Assembly (NCBI GenBank): GCA_940671915.1
Contig: CALNVZ010003434.1
Location: 17,621,918 to 17,685,917, forward strand
Source of the DNA: Paracentrotus lividus
Lineage: Eukaryota; Echinodermata; Echinoidea; Camarodonta; Echinidae
Reading direction: 5' to 3'
DNA: 64,000 nt
In this document: positions 1 to 14,600 of the stretch, piece after piece
Position numbering within the stretch: position 1 is the stretch's first letter
Layout of the letters: every line of letters begins with the position of its first letter
Position numbers and translations under genes: made by a program
Notes under the pieces: model-generated
Seen by the model: the letters and a program-made list of their open reading frames with translations, nothing else
What the model was told of the DNA's origin: nothing
Databases searched by the model: none

Positions 1-901
1 ATAATTATGGATAAAAAATACGCTTTATTTCATTACCTTTATTAAATAACCACTTGAATAGCTTTTAGGCAGTGATGGGGGGATTGAAGCTTTTCATCAG
101 GTGATAAGTAATTAATTTTTTTTTTCAGCTCGTTTGTATATTTTTAGTATCCATAGGGTAGACCGCCACAACTTCGCTCCTGCATGATAACTTTTTTAAT
201 TTGAAAACTCCCTTATACATGTATCACGCATATCACAACTCTGTAAATTGTAGGTTACAATTGACAAGATTTTGGTAGGTTATGGGAAGAATGATTGGGT
301 GGGGGCTCTGACAAGGCCCACATAATAAATACTCCGCAAAAATGTATTTGACACGGAGTGGCGTATCCAAATGGGCACGATCCCAATGAAAGCCTCGGAG
401 AGTTCTTTTTTCTTTTCTTTTTTACAATATCATATAAGTGACAAAGAGTGCCCGAAAGACATGATGCCTCCCAATTTTACTGGGCTAAAATAAAAAATGA
501 TACAGATTGAAATTTATTTATTTTGCCACCCCTGGATGTGCCATGGTCCAATAGCCATACCCCCAAAATAAATGACTAAAAACGTCACTACATGTCACAT
601 GACATGAAAAACATGCTTCTAAAATCAGGTCATTATTCACTTTAAGATTATGAGCATTTGTAATCAGGTTTGTTTATAATAATAATAATACTGATAATTT
701 ACATTTATATAGCGCATTACATAATACATTTCAATGCGCTTTACATATTCTATTTATCTACATATTCTAACATTACAATAATTTAATATTAATTATTACA
801 CCACAATCATTTCAATTTGATATAGTTATTCCGGAGGGGGAAAAAAAGAGTTCAAATTTCAAGGCAAAAATTTAATGACCCTATCTCCTTCAGTCTAATA
901 T
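1..901. other. AT-rich flank without a recognised gene
   Basis: No coding sequence seen. Near 675-745 there is a short ATA tract followed by a segment of the type TTTATATAGCGC ... AATGCGCTTTACAT, found in many animal genomes as a repeat tail. The rest is AT-rich with short homopolymers. Confidence 0.4.
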
Positions 902-1947
902 ATAGGGTACTCATAGGGAATACCGGACAGTAGGGTAATACCGGACGGTCACCACATGTCCAGCCCTAGCTGCCAACATAAGATCAACTGAGTTGAAATA
1001 CCGGCATCTATTGGTCAGATGGTATGTCTGGGAAGGTTGAATGCTGTATTCGACAACAACAAGTGAGAAATCTCCGAGAAAACTACCACAATCTGTCATG
1101 GTAGGAAAATTTGCAGCCTGAAAAATGGCCTGATGTAAAAATTGACATTTCGTCGGCCTCATGCCAAAAGGGCCTTACCGTTTTTAGTATGTGTACATTA
1201 TGAATGGCCTTTAAAAATGATAAGGCCCTTCTGGCATGAGGCCGACGATTTTAGAGAATGTGTTGGTATAAAAATAGAATTGGGGCATGACCTATATTTC
1301 ACGCATTATGGACATGTGTGGAGGGTGGGCCAAACGTGTATGGAGTGTATGCACTGTACAAAGCCTGTGTATTGGGGTGTTAGTGTGTTGAAGAGTGCTA
1401 GTCAGTCATTTTTTGTGTAGGGAATACCGGACACCACATGGACGGTCGTTTGTTTTACTTCCGGGTTGAGTTCCTAAGCATGTACATCAAATAGTAAGTT
1501 GCATATAATGTATTATATTTATTTATTAGATTGTTTGACAATTTTGAAATGTCTATTTCTCTTTATTATTATTTGTATATGTCGTGATCTACATGAGATA
1601 TAGAGTTATTCTGAGTGTTTTGAAATTTTGTAGTAAAATGCATACAATCTTCTAAAAATGAATAATGTTATAAAGAATCAACACAAACATGTTAAGTTGA
1701 TGATTTACATTCAAACCAGTGCTTCCAGACAGATCTTTATACCAAAAAAAAAAAGGTAAAAACATACTGTTCGGTATTTCCTACACTTTGCATATAACTG
1801 CCTCACCAAATATTTGATTCCCTCATTTTTTTTGGAAAATAAAGTTGAATGATGTAGCTAAGCAATGAGAATCTTTTTCTTTTTTGTTTTCATGTGCTAA
1901 TTAAGCAAATGAGCTTAAGTGGCCGGTATTCCCTACATCTACCCTAT
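902..1947. mobile_element. Non-autonomous TIR element, about 1.05 kb
   Basis: Bounded by imperfect inverted repeats ATAGGGTA...TAGGGAATACCGG (902-926) and CCGGTATTCCCTA...TACCCTAT (1923-1947). The GGGAATACCGGAC motif recurs inside at about 1420, with related forms near 932 and 1770. No transposase ORF. A strong internal hairpin sits at 1151-1247. Superfamily not assigned. Confidence 0.6.
1151..1247. repeat. Hairpin-forming inverted repeat
   Basis: CGTCGGCCTCATGCC at 1151 is mirrored by GGCATGAGGCCGACG ending at 1247, and the pairing extends inward through AAGGGCCTTA / TAAGGCCCTT. Arms of about 28 bp around a roughly 40 bp loop. Confidence 0.75.
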
Positions 1948-2042
1948 GCAAAATATTTTCATGAGAGACTCTCGATACATTGTGTTGTAATTGCAATATA
2001 AAAAGACAAAGGATATCGTATATTGTATTTATTATTAATTAT

Positions 2043-2043
2043 T

Positions 2044-2087
<44 letters not shown>

Positions 2088-2098
2088 CATCATCATCA

Positions 2099-2181
<83 letters not shown>
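2043..2181. repeat. (TCA)n then (TTA)n microsatellite
   Basis: About 60 bp of TCA/ATC triplets pass directly into about 75 bp of TTA triplets. The poly-His/poly-Tyr reading frame through it is an artefact. Confidence 0.95.
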
Positions 2182-2185
<4 letters not shown>

Positions 2186-3885
2186 AATTATTATTATTAT
2201 TCTTTTTTTTGTTTGTTGTTGACATGTTCAAGTATTTTATTGTATGGGCATTTAATCCCCAAATTGCCCCATAAACTTTAAATAAGAAGCTTACAGTGAT
2301 TAAAATTTCCATGATGGTGTTAATATTTCAATTCCCTTATAAATTGGGCACGGATTCAAATTTCATGAGAGGGCAATCTTGGAATTTCAGATTTCTCACC
2401 CCCAACAATTTTGCAGGACACGCCAGCCGAACAAAAACGTACGCTCACATTCATTAGGTCACATGAGCTAAAATTGCTTTCAAGGGGGGGGGGTGTGTTT
2501 GGCGTGAAAAGGAAATCATCCTTCGATCTTTCTAATGTGCATTCAATATTCAAATGAGATATTTGCATTAACTTTATAGCATTTTCTTTTCTTCTTTTCC
2601 TGGGTGGTAGAGGGGGGGGTGTAAAAGCACCAAATGCCCGTTTAATGCATTTCCGCCTAAATTTGTGGTTCGGCGTGGACCTTTCAGCCCCCCCCCACCT
2701 CCATCCCGGATCCTCCTTTATAATTGACACTCGTCCACTCATTTAGGATGAACATATTCGTTTAGAAGGGAAATATGCATAATAAAACCATGGATATTTG
2801 AGCAATATATTCTTTTACCCCACCCCCCCCCCCCAAAAAAAAAGAAGACAGTATTAAACTATAAATAATAAAACTGCCGCCCATATTGACGTACATGTGC
2901 TCCATTTCCAAATATATACCAGAAAATGTGGTAGTGTTTTACTAAATCCCTTTGGAAACTCTATCATGCCCTAAAAGTTCATTAAATCTAGAAGATAAGC
3001 CTAGTCAGTCACAATACAGTATACGGAGACAGTATGTACTGTATAACACGTGTATATACGGGTTTTCTCCATAATTTAGTATTTTTCGTATATTACGTTC
3101 ATAGGTTTAGCGTATAATAACTTTTTACTGAAAAAAAACTTTACACCAATCTTTTTTACAGATCATAGGACATACCACTGGGCATTTTTCAAGAAACTAT
3201 CAACTCTCAGCTCTTTTAATAAACGTTACTATTTCTTTAAAATACTATTTGTTGTAAAAAAAAAGGGGGCGGCTATTTTGGGCGCCCCCGCCTGTAGAGA
3301 CACTCGTGTCACTTTACCGCCGGGTATTCCATCATAGCGGTGTTGCTATGGGTACAAGGAATCACATTACATAGGACTACTTTTTAGATCTCGAATATGC
3401 AGCAAGCAAATTCTAAAAATATGGGTTTTGCCCCCCGGGTATATCCCTCTTCTCCTTGCTCTATCAATGTCTTCCTATTTATTATTGGCCGTCTAACTCC
3501 GTCCCTTTTCCGTCTTTCTCTGCAACACACTCCCCCCTCTCTCTCTCTCTCTCCTATTCTTTCTATCTCTCTCTTTCTACGCTAATATTGAATATGTTTA
3601 AGTTGAGTTATTTGAGTTGTAAAGTTTAACAGGCTATTTAATTTCTGTAAACATTATTGCAACAATTCAGAATTTCTGCTATCGTGATAATGTGATTATT
3701 ATCGTAATATTTTATTGTGTATGTTGTATTATGTAAAGAATGAATTTTTTGTAATTTCTTTTGTAATTTCTTGAGTTGTCAATAAAATACCATTATTATT
3801 AGTAGTATTATTATTATATGTCATGCTCTGCGTTAAACGGCATAGAGCACTTTTTTGATCTAAACCTCAACTAATGTCACACACT
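2182..3885. other. Unrecognised flank with homopolymers
   Basis: No gene seen. Contains G and C runs, a CT-rich tract (3534-3585), and near 3265-3298 the motif GGGCGCCCCCGCCTGTAGA, which recurs with variations near 36411 and 53285, so it is probably a small dispersed repeat. Confidence 0.4.
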
Positions 3886-4021
<136 letters not shown>

Positions 4022-4109
4022 GTTTCTCACCTGCTGATGTGCCTACCCTCTGCTCTGCTTTTCACAGCATAGAGCACTTTTTTCCGAACTTGATACATAT
4101 ATCACTATA

Positions 4110-6243
<2,134 letters not shown>

Positions 6244-6482
6244 ATATATATATATATATTCATATAATATCTGAAACACCCAAGTATTAATTCTTTATTC
6301 TTCAATCCCATAAGCATGAATGAAATAATTACAATAGTCAGTAATACAATGTATCTAAGGTAATGTGAGCGCGGAAATTGATAATGGGCAAGTCCAAGTT
6401 ATTTTGCCTGGTAACAAACGGGATATTTAGAGTAAAAAATAGGCTTTTTTGATAAATCTTAAATTTTAAATCCCATTTCTTA
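6244..6482. other. Unrecognised AT-rich spacer
   Basis: Short TA run, then AT-rich sequence with no gene seen. Confidence 0.3.
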
Positions 6483-6958
6483 TGTATATTCTTGAAGGTA
6501 CTAAGAACCGTTAACACAAACAACACAACTCAATTCATAATCAATGTATGATGATTTATTCGTCGGTTACAAACGGGACCAGAAAAAAAAATTGTTCTTT
6601 TTTAATTTTGAATTTGTTCATCTATTCACAATAGATAAATATGCACAAACATACATATATTTATATATATTTGTTATACTTGTTTCTTGTGTACTATTTA
6701 TATTTACAAATTATAAAGAATGTATATTCTTGAAGGTACTAAGAACCTTTAACACAAACAACACAACTCAATTCATAATCAATGTATGATGATTTATTCG
6801 TCGGTTACAAACGGGACCAGAAAAAAAAATTGTTCTTTTTTATTTTTGAATTTGTTCATCTATTCACAATAGATAAATATGCACAAACATACATATATTT
6901 ATATATTTTGTTATACTTGTTTCTTGTGTACTATTTATATTTTTTGTTTGGTTTCTTG
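6483..6958. repeat. 238 bp direct tandem duplication, two near-identical copies
   Basis: TGTATATTCTTGAAGGTACT begins at 6483 and again at 6721. The copies differ at only a few bases by eye, apart from a short divergence at the end. Followed at once by GAAGAAAGC...GCCGAAAGC, the kind of sequence found in Penelope-like terminal repeats, so it may be the paired terminal repeat of such an element. Confidence 0.8.
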
Positions 6959-6968
6959 TTTTACAGCC

Positions 6969-7003
6969 CATGAAGAAAGCTCTAAGTAGCCGAAAGCTTG
7001 GCA
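6969..7003 (+). other. Hammerhead-like core (imperfect)
   Basis: TGAAGA, a short stem (AGCT / AGCC region) and then GAAA follow the hammerhead plan (CUGANGA, stem II, GAAA). The base before UGA is not the canonical C. Penelope-like elements are known to carry hammerhead motifs near their terminal repeats. Inference from pattern only. Confidence 0.3.
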
Positions 7004-7047
7004 TACTGGATAAAGCAACGTCAATACCATCTTTTCATTATTTCGCC

Positions 7048-7107
7048 TATATATATATATATATATATATTATTATATATATATATAATATATATATATA
7101 TAATATA
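7048..7107. repeat. (TA)n microsatellite
   Basis: About 60 bp of interrupted TA dinucleotide. Confidence 0.9.
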
Positions 7108-7198
7108 TGAAATGTAATCGTCAACGTAACTATCTAGATATTTTATTTTTTATTTTATTTATTAATTTTTTTTTTTACTTACCTTAGATGCATGTGTG

Positions 7199-7749
7199 TT
7201 AAAGTCCAGACCGGACCGAGAAATGAAAACCAAAATTACATATAAAACGAAAGCTAATATTTCTTCCTAATACAACAACTCCCAATTTAAGCATTTTTAT
7301 CTTCCATTTAGAAAGTATTTCATTAAAAAGGTGATCGAACCTCAACCATGCCATCCATCCCAAGTACTCGTAAAAGTACCCTATTATATAATGCGGCTGA
7401 TGACGTCAAAGAAGTTTAAGGGAATGCTGCTGCCAGGCATGATAGGGTTTCGGCTTTAGAAAACACGTTTGTATTGCTATGTCAGAACAATAGACCCCTG
7501 TGTGCTAGAATTCTTTTGTTCTGACATAGCAATACAAACGTGTTTCTAAAGGCGGAACCCAATCATGCCTGGCAGTAGCATTCCCTTAAACTTCTTTGAC
7601 GTCATCAGCCGCATTATATAATAAGGGTACTTTTACGAGTATTGGAGGTTTTATGGCCTGGTTGAGGTTCGATCATCTTTTTATGAATACCGTTATGAAA
7701 ATTTAATTTATTTTGGGGGTATTTATGTTATACGCCTATTAGCTTTCAA
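7199..7749. mobile_element. TTAA-flanked foldback MITE, family B, copy 1
   Basis: Begins TTAAAGTCCAGACCGGACCG; arms include GATCGAACCTCAACC / GGTTGAGGTTCGATC and TGACGTCA in both halves. The right end stops at GCTTTC without its terminal GGACTTTAA, so it is truncated. It lies about 55 bp beyond the SLC5 stop codon and probably forms part of the 3' UTR. TTAA flanks suggest a piggyBac-related origin. Confidence 0.75.
7707..7712 (-). promoter_or_regulatory. Candidate polyadenylation signal AATAAA
   Basis: AATAAA on the minus strand, about 90 bp after the stop codon of the SLC5-like gene. It lies within the broken right arm of a TTAA-type foldback MITE. Position fits a short 3' UTR; such hexamers also arise by chance in AT-rich DNA. 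Confidence 0.3.
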
Positions 7750-7802
7750 TCGATGTAAGGTTGTATTTACTCCGTCAACGGTCTTTAAAAGATCAACTTC
7801 AT

Positions 7803-8038
7803 TTATATCCAGTCTACAGAGAAATATGTGTACATGAATGTGACGATACCCATAAGAAGGACCATACAAAAGTACAGCATCTTCTTTGCCCTTGGGTCTT
7901 GCTCCAAACTTCGTACTTTTCGGTTGTGGAACTCTTGTTCTAAGGCCATCTTACGATCCTCGTCTGTGTCCTCACTGTACCCGCAGAACCACGCAACGAC
8001 TTGCGTTGTCCACTTTGGTTTGGGATCTTCTCCGTCGA
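7803..8038 (-). CDS. SLC5-like gene, exon 15 (C-terminal helix and stop)
   Basis: Acceptor AG at 8040-8039; completes a Val and reads DGEDPKPKWTTQVVAWFCGY, then an acidic stretch, SLEQDPRAKK, a helix MLYFCMVLLMGIVTFMYTYF and SVDWI before TAA at 7805-7803. SGLTs end the same way: a W...LCG amphipathic segment, a linker with ExPxxK, and a final helix near the C terminus (human: ...FCHAYFA). The presence of this helix separates SGLT-like proteins from shorter SLC5 members. Confidence 0.93.
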
Positions 8039-11000
8039 CTGTAAAAATTGATAAAATATTATATTTTGAAAAAAGAAGAAAAACAAACAAAAACATTCAA
8101 AGAATCAGTAATGATTTGAAATAGTTTGACCATCTGATAAAAAAAAAGTTTGAGAGGGAAAAGGAAAACGTTAGAAATATGAAAAACCAGCAAACCTCCT
8201 TTTTAGTTTTATAAACTAAAGGTTGCCAATGACGACCTCACAGTTGGACGACAATCTCAAAAAAAGAAAAAAAAAAAGAAAGAAAGAAAGAAAGATGATG
8301 GCTTTAACTAAACCCCTCCAAAAAAAGTTCCGCAAATCGACTTTGGGCCATGATAACTTTTTATACACGCTTTAGTTATTCTTGATATTCATACCATTGG
8401 AAAGATAATTTATTCCTCTTTTTATTGATATCATATTTGTAATGATTTTGTCATGCTTCAATGCACAGATTACCAGACTATGGGGAAAAGTAAAAAGTCA
8501 ATTGTTGTAAAATGCTCTTTTATTGATCACATTGAAGTTCCGCAAGGCCAATTTAGACCCTGATAACTTTTGGGTGTTTTATAAATTTTATTGAATTTTA
8601 TACCATTGTCAAGTGCATTTATTGCTCTTTTTATTGATACCTAATTTGCCATGGAGATGTCATGCCTGGCTCCACAGAACCCCTGAATACCAACTGAATG
8701 CACGGCAAAGTAAAAGATAATGTCCAGTTTAAATGTTTTGTAACACAACTTTGAACCTGGATACATTTTAATCATCAATTTTTGTAGCACTGAAAAGTTG
8801 ATTTATTCTTTTTTTTTATTGATACCCTATTTGCAATGGTAACATCATGCTTGAATGCACATAATTCACGAACATAATACGAAGTAAAAAGTGAAAAGTT
8901 GCGAAATGCATTGTTATTGCTCAAATTGAGTAACTTGCAATAGACAATATCAGTCGCAATAGGCATTCAATTTGCAACATTTGACTTCTGACTTGTCTTA
9001 TTATTCAGGTGTTCTGTGCATACACGAACAATACTATTGTTGCGATTTAGGTATCATTGACAGACAAATAAATGAACTTGGCAATGTTATAAAATGCAAT
9101 AAAAATGATAAAACACCTCAGCCTATAGCTGAGTTTCAGAATTCAATTTGATCAATAACAGTGCATTTTGCAACATTTGGCGTTTTCCTTTTCTCCATAT
9201 TTTGACATTATGTGCATTGAAGCATGACACAATCATTACAAATAGGATATCAATATAAAGGGGATAAATTATCTTTCCAATAGTCTAACTACACTCTCAG
9301 AACGCTGGTAAAAAAAATGCATATTAAAACCAGTTGGTTAAAAATATTAACCAATAATGTATTAAAAAGAAAAGTTGGTTAAAAAACAAGTTGGTTAAAC
9401 GTGAAAAAGCATGGGTTGGTTAAAAAAGCCCAATTCCAATTTTAACCAATAGTTGGTTAAAAAAAATTGGTCACGTGGAAGAAAAACAACCAATGGGAAA
9501 CGGGGATTTAACAAAGATACGCGCTCCGCTCCTCGCGCTAGAAATCTTGCGATTTTGATTAATATACACGTAAGATATGATATAGTGCGCCTATTCATTG
9601 TGCACGTATTTTGTTCGCGACGACAACAAGGTTACACAAGCTGACTGCTGGTCTGGCTGGACCTATCTTGACAATCTGATCAAAGTATATTGGTAGGTAG
9701 AAATGACTTGAAGAGTATAGGCCTGTGATATACGACTAACATGCATTATGTTTTGGACTACATGGCCAGTACGGTTCCTAATTATTTCGGTTGAGACGTT
9801 AGACCTAGCGTTAACTTAGGTATTAAACTTGCCTGAAATTTATGCAGCTCCGGTGTAGAATCTAAATACTTCGCTCTCCAACCAGCTTGGTCTCGGACTA
9901 AGTCTTGAGGTCATAGATTTAGCTGGCTAAATATTAGAACTACGTTAGAACCATCACTTGCATCTAAATTTAGCCTAAATATTTTTAGATCTCTCGATTA
10001 TAGTCCAATGAAGCCTACTTGACTGGTTTAAGAGTGATGACCTTGGAATCTAAACGTAGAATCTAGGCCAGCATCTCGTTTCTATATTCTAGATCTATAA
10101 TTAGATCCAGTTAGATCTCAGATACTGGATTAGATTGTAGACCTAACGTCTGAACCGAAGTAATGATATTGTACTGACTACTGGACCAATACTTAGGCTA
10201 CTGTAGGCCTACCCTGTTTAGGCCAACAAATAATGCATGTACTAGTCTAATAATACAGGCATAACTCTTCATGTTATTTGTACCAATACTTTGATCAAAT
10301 TGTCAAAAGGCCGGTCCAGTCCGGTCTATCGCTTGATTTTTTTTTTAACCAACCATGATGTATTAAAAAAAGAAATTAACCAAATAATTATTAAAAAATT
10401 TAACCAACTAGGGTTGGTTAAAATATTTTAACCAACTTTTTATTAAAATTTTAATACATAATTGGTTAAATTTTAACCAACAGTTGGTAAGTTCATATTT
10501 GAACCAACGGTTGGTTAAAATTTTGGCCGGTTGGTTAAAATTTTTCTGAGAGTGTATTAGGAATAACTAAAGCATAACTGAAAAGTTATCATGGTCCAAA
10601 GTCTATTTGCGAAACTTTTTGTTAGGGGTTTAGAGGAGTCGTACAGACGGTTGGTATAGATGGCGCTTGTCAATCTCGATATACAAAGCTACACTGTAAA
10701 AAATTACTGTAGTGTTTTACAGTAAATTACTGGCAACTCTGTTGCACAGTAATTTACTGTAATTTTCTCTTTGAGTAAGCTACTTTCAACAGTAAATTAC
10801 TGTAAATTCCCACAAGATACAGGAAACTACCGTCAAATATGCTGTTATTTACTGTGCAGCAGAGTTGCCAGTAATTTACTGTAAAAAGCTACAGCAATTT
10901 TTTACAGTGTACTCTTAACTTATAGAGGACGCTCTTGCAGAAAATTTGAAAAGTAAACTAAAGGAGTACGAATTTTCACAAAATTTGATGATGCATGCTT

Positions 11001-11623
11001 ACAATACGAAAAGACACACCGCATGCCTCAATCAAAGGATTGAAGAGGGATTAGCACATCCGGTTTATGAAAAAACGTGGCGTGGCGAAAACGCGCCACG
11101 CCGCAGTATAAGGACCATTATTTTTAGGCAATAGGCCTTATCTGAAATCCGACCATTTCTTTGGGATAAAAAATATTGATACTGTATTTAGCACCCACTA
11201 TCAGCTCGGTTACCTTTCATCTCAGTAACATCTCCCGGCAACATATTCCCATTTTCATCGTTTCGTCGTCTGTCCTCATCCATGCCATCGTCAAACTGCT
11301 TTTCATCTGGTCGCTGGAGCCGTTGGTATCGAGTGAAGAAAGTTGTTCGTATGACCTACAAGTAGAGTAAAAAATTAAACCAACGGTTTTTGATCTCTTT
11401 TAATAGTTAATTTCAATGATTTTTTTATTAATATAAATACATAATACATTTCTGTGAAAACATAAGTCATGTCCTGAGATAAATAGAAATATTTTTAAAG
11501 GGGATTAAAAGTTGGGACAAGACATTACTTTTCGAGGAACATCTCACATGTCTGCACTCCGGAGATCATCATTAAAAAAAACCATGCATCTGGCACACGG
11601 GATTAACATGCTCAATATCGCGT

Positions 11624-11658
<35 letters not shown>

Positions 11659-14600
11659 ACAAAAGGAAAGGGGGAAACAAACTCGAATTTATAACATCCC
11701 AAAATAAAGTGAATAAAAAACATTTTATTTCCACATTGACAAAATCCACTATTTTGGTTCGGAATTCCTTAAAGTCCTAGACCGGACCGACAAATGAAAT
11801 ACTAAGTAGCCAAAAAAGAAAGCTAATATGCTATATAACACAACAATTTCAAATTAAGGCGTTTTTATTGTCCATCTAGAAAGTATTTAATTAAAAAGAT
11901 GACCGAACCTCAACCAGGCCACCCCTCCCGAATACTTGTAAAAGTACCCCTAATTTAAAAGTGCGAGTGATGACGTCAAAAAATGTTAATGGAATGCTAC
12001 AGCAGTCCTGCGGCTAGGCATGATTGCGTTTCGCCTTTAGAAAACACGTTTGTATTGCTATGTCAGGACAATAGACGCCCTGTGAGCTAGAATTCTATTG
12101 TTATGAAATGAAAGGGCAAAGTCAATCATGCCTGGCCACAGGACTGCTGTAGCATTCCATTAACATTTTTTGACGTCATCACTCGCACTTTTAAATTAGG
12201 GGTTATTTTACAAGTATTCGGGAGGGGTGGCCTGGTTGAGGTTCGGTCATCTTTTTAATTAAATTCTTTCTAGATGGACAATAAAAACGCCTCAATTTGG
12301 AATTGTTGTATTATTAGCTTTCGTTTTTGGCTATTTCATTTGTCGGTCCGGTCTGGGACTTTAAGCTTAGCTATGTTCTTGTCGTATATGAAATTATGAC
12401 TTTTTAACACATTCTCTAGATCGTATCAGGACAATAACACCTTTGGGCAACCCCCTCCCGAACAACTACCCCCGGACAACTACCCCAATTAAAATTACGA
12501 GAAAAGTGACAATTTAGCTACCCAGAACATAAAACTCGCAAAGCCATATAAAATTCTAAACATAATTAATAAGGATAGTTCTCGTTTCGATGACGTACCC
12601 GAAACTGTGGAAGAGGCTCCGTTGCGAGACTGATGATAATGACGGAGGTAAAGACAATCGCAAAGAGTATCATGTTGAAGTAGAAATAATGGAGCTTGAC
12701 GACCATAGGTCGGGTATCGTCCTCCCAACAAGACGGATCCGGGTAGATGAAATCCAGTATCAACCGAATCAAACCAACCATGGCTCCGATCATCAAACCC
12801 CAGAATGTACCCTAAAGTTTGAAAGAATTAGAAAGTCCTGATTATGTAATAGCGGTAAAACAGTAAAGCAAATTAATGATTTTGAATTAAAAACTTTTTT
12901 CTTTCTTTTTTTCTCCTTTATTCATATTCTTTTCATTCCCATTATAGGAAATAGAGAAGTTGCTAGATTAGTGAGAAATTGACAACAGGGCGAAAATTTA
13001 AGTTCGCCTCAACTGTTGGGTCATTTATTATTAAAGGGGAAGTTCACCCTGGAATTTTATTAGTCTTAAAAAATGAAGAAAAATAATAGAAAAATAATAG
13101 TGAAAGTTTGAAGAAAATCGACCAAAAAATATCGAAGTTATGAATATTTAAAGTTTTGATTGTGTGACGTCACGTGCGAGTAGCTCTCCCATTGGTTGTG
13201 TATGTAAATTCTATAAATTTGTCTTTTTGTCATGGTTCTTGATAAAGGAATGGGTCAATTTGATTTAGTCATGTATATGAACATATGTTTGATGATATAT
13301 CTCCCGCATAGGTGACATAATTAATTTCTTTTGGAAAAAAAAAGACAATTTATGGAATTTACACTACATAACACATACGAGATCTGCTCGCATGTGACGT
13401 CACAGAATCAAAACTTTGAATATTCATAACTTCATAATTTTTTGGTCGATTTTCTCCAAACCTTCACTCATATTTTTCTCTTATTTATTTTCATTTTTTA
13501 AGACCAATAAAATTCCAGGGTGAACTTCCCCTTTAAACGTCGCTAGAAGTATTCATTTGTCTCGTAATCTATAAGGGTTGTTCTACAGTCAGGATATAGC
13601 GTCAAAAAGGGCCTTCTGGGCATCACAAAAAAAGAACTTTAGGTATAATTGTAATCTCAAATACACCATGACAAGCTATTGGGCACTGTTATAGCAACCT
13701 ACAAAAGAAAACTTAATAATTGAAATACATGTTTACTTCTCAAAATTTACCATATCTGGCATTTTAGGGACAAAATTACTGTTTTATTTGTGTGTTTTTT
13801 TCTTCCTTCCAATTTCAAGCCTGTGTACATTATTAGCAAATATTATGCATTGTTTTACCAATCAGAATTCTCTATGTCGTCAAATAAATTTCTGTCAAAA
13901 AGCGGTCTTTTCGAAAAATGAAGCAATTGACTATGCATTGTCATAACAAATTTTAACCCCTATATAATAAAACAAAAATAAAGAGAGGTGTGTGACCTAT
14001 CCTTAAGTATATTCTCCAACGTTCTTCCTTCTATTTTCTCGATTGAAGGTTAGTTCAACGTCACTCTTTAGTTTATGCCCACCCCCCGCCTGTTCGTTTT
14101 GCGTATGGTTAATTATTTTTCCTTTTCTCACATGATTTTATCCTCTGTTTCGTTTTATTATTGTTTTAACCTGTAATCTCCTAGTTATTGTTGTTCTTTT
14201 ATATGTCATGTATGTTAGTTCTTTGTATATGTGTGACATTTGTCTCTCACAAGGAATCTGGTAGCATCGAAAGATCAGGCTTCCTTTTTTTGCAGGACGC
14301 AACTGCATGAACTGTCTTATCATTGAAATAACAGCAGGAAAAAAAAGCAAAAAAAAAAAAAGCAAAAAAAAAAGTAAAAAAAAATAAAATAAATAAATTC
14401 TTAACTAATCAAAGTTTGTACACGGTTTATGTCATTTTTGTACGCGTGATGGGGGTGGGGGTACAGTAATATTGGATTGTATTATAAGGATCCCTTTTCA
14501 TTTGCCCTGGGCCAGAGAACAGCGAGTATATTAGACAGCAGCAACGGTTGGTGTGACACGTCCCTGGATCCGAGTAAAATACTTAAGAAGATTGTCCCCT

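Noticed and set aside
2041-2180. Open frame with poly-His and poly-Tyr
   Set aside because: Translation of a trinucleotide microsatellite.
7828-8124. Plus-strand open frame opposite exon 15
   Set aside because: Shadow of the real minus-strand exon.
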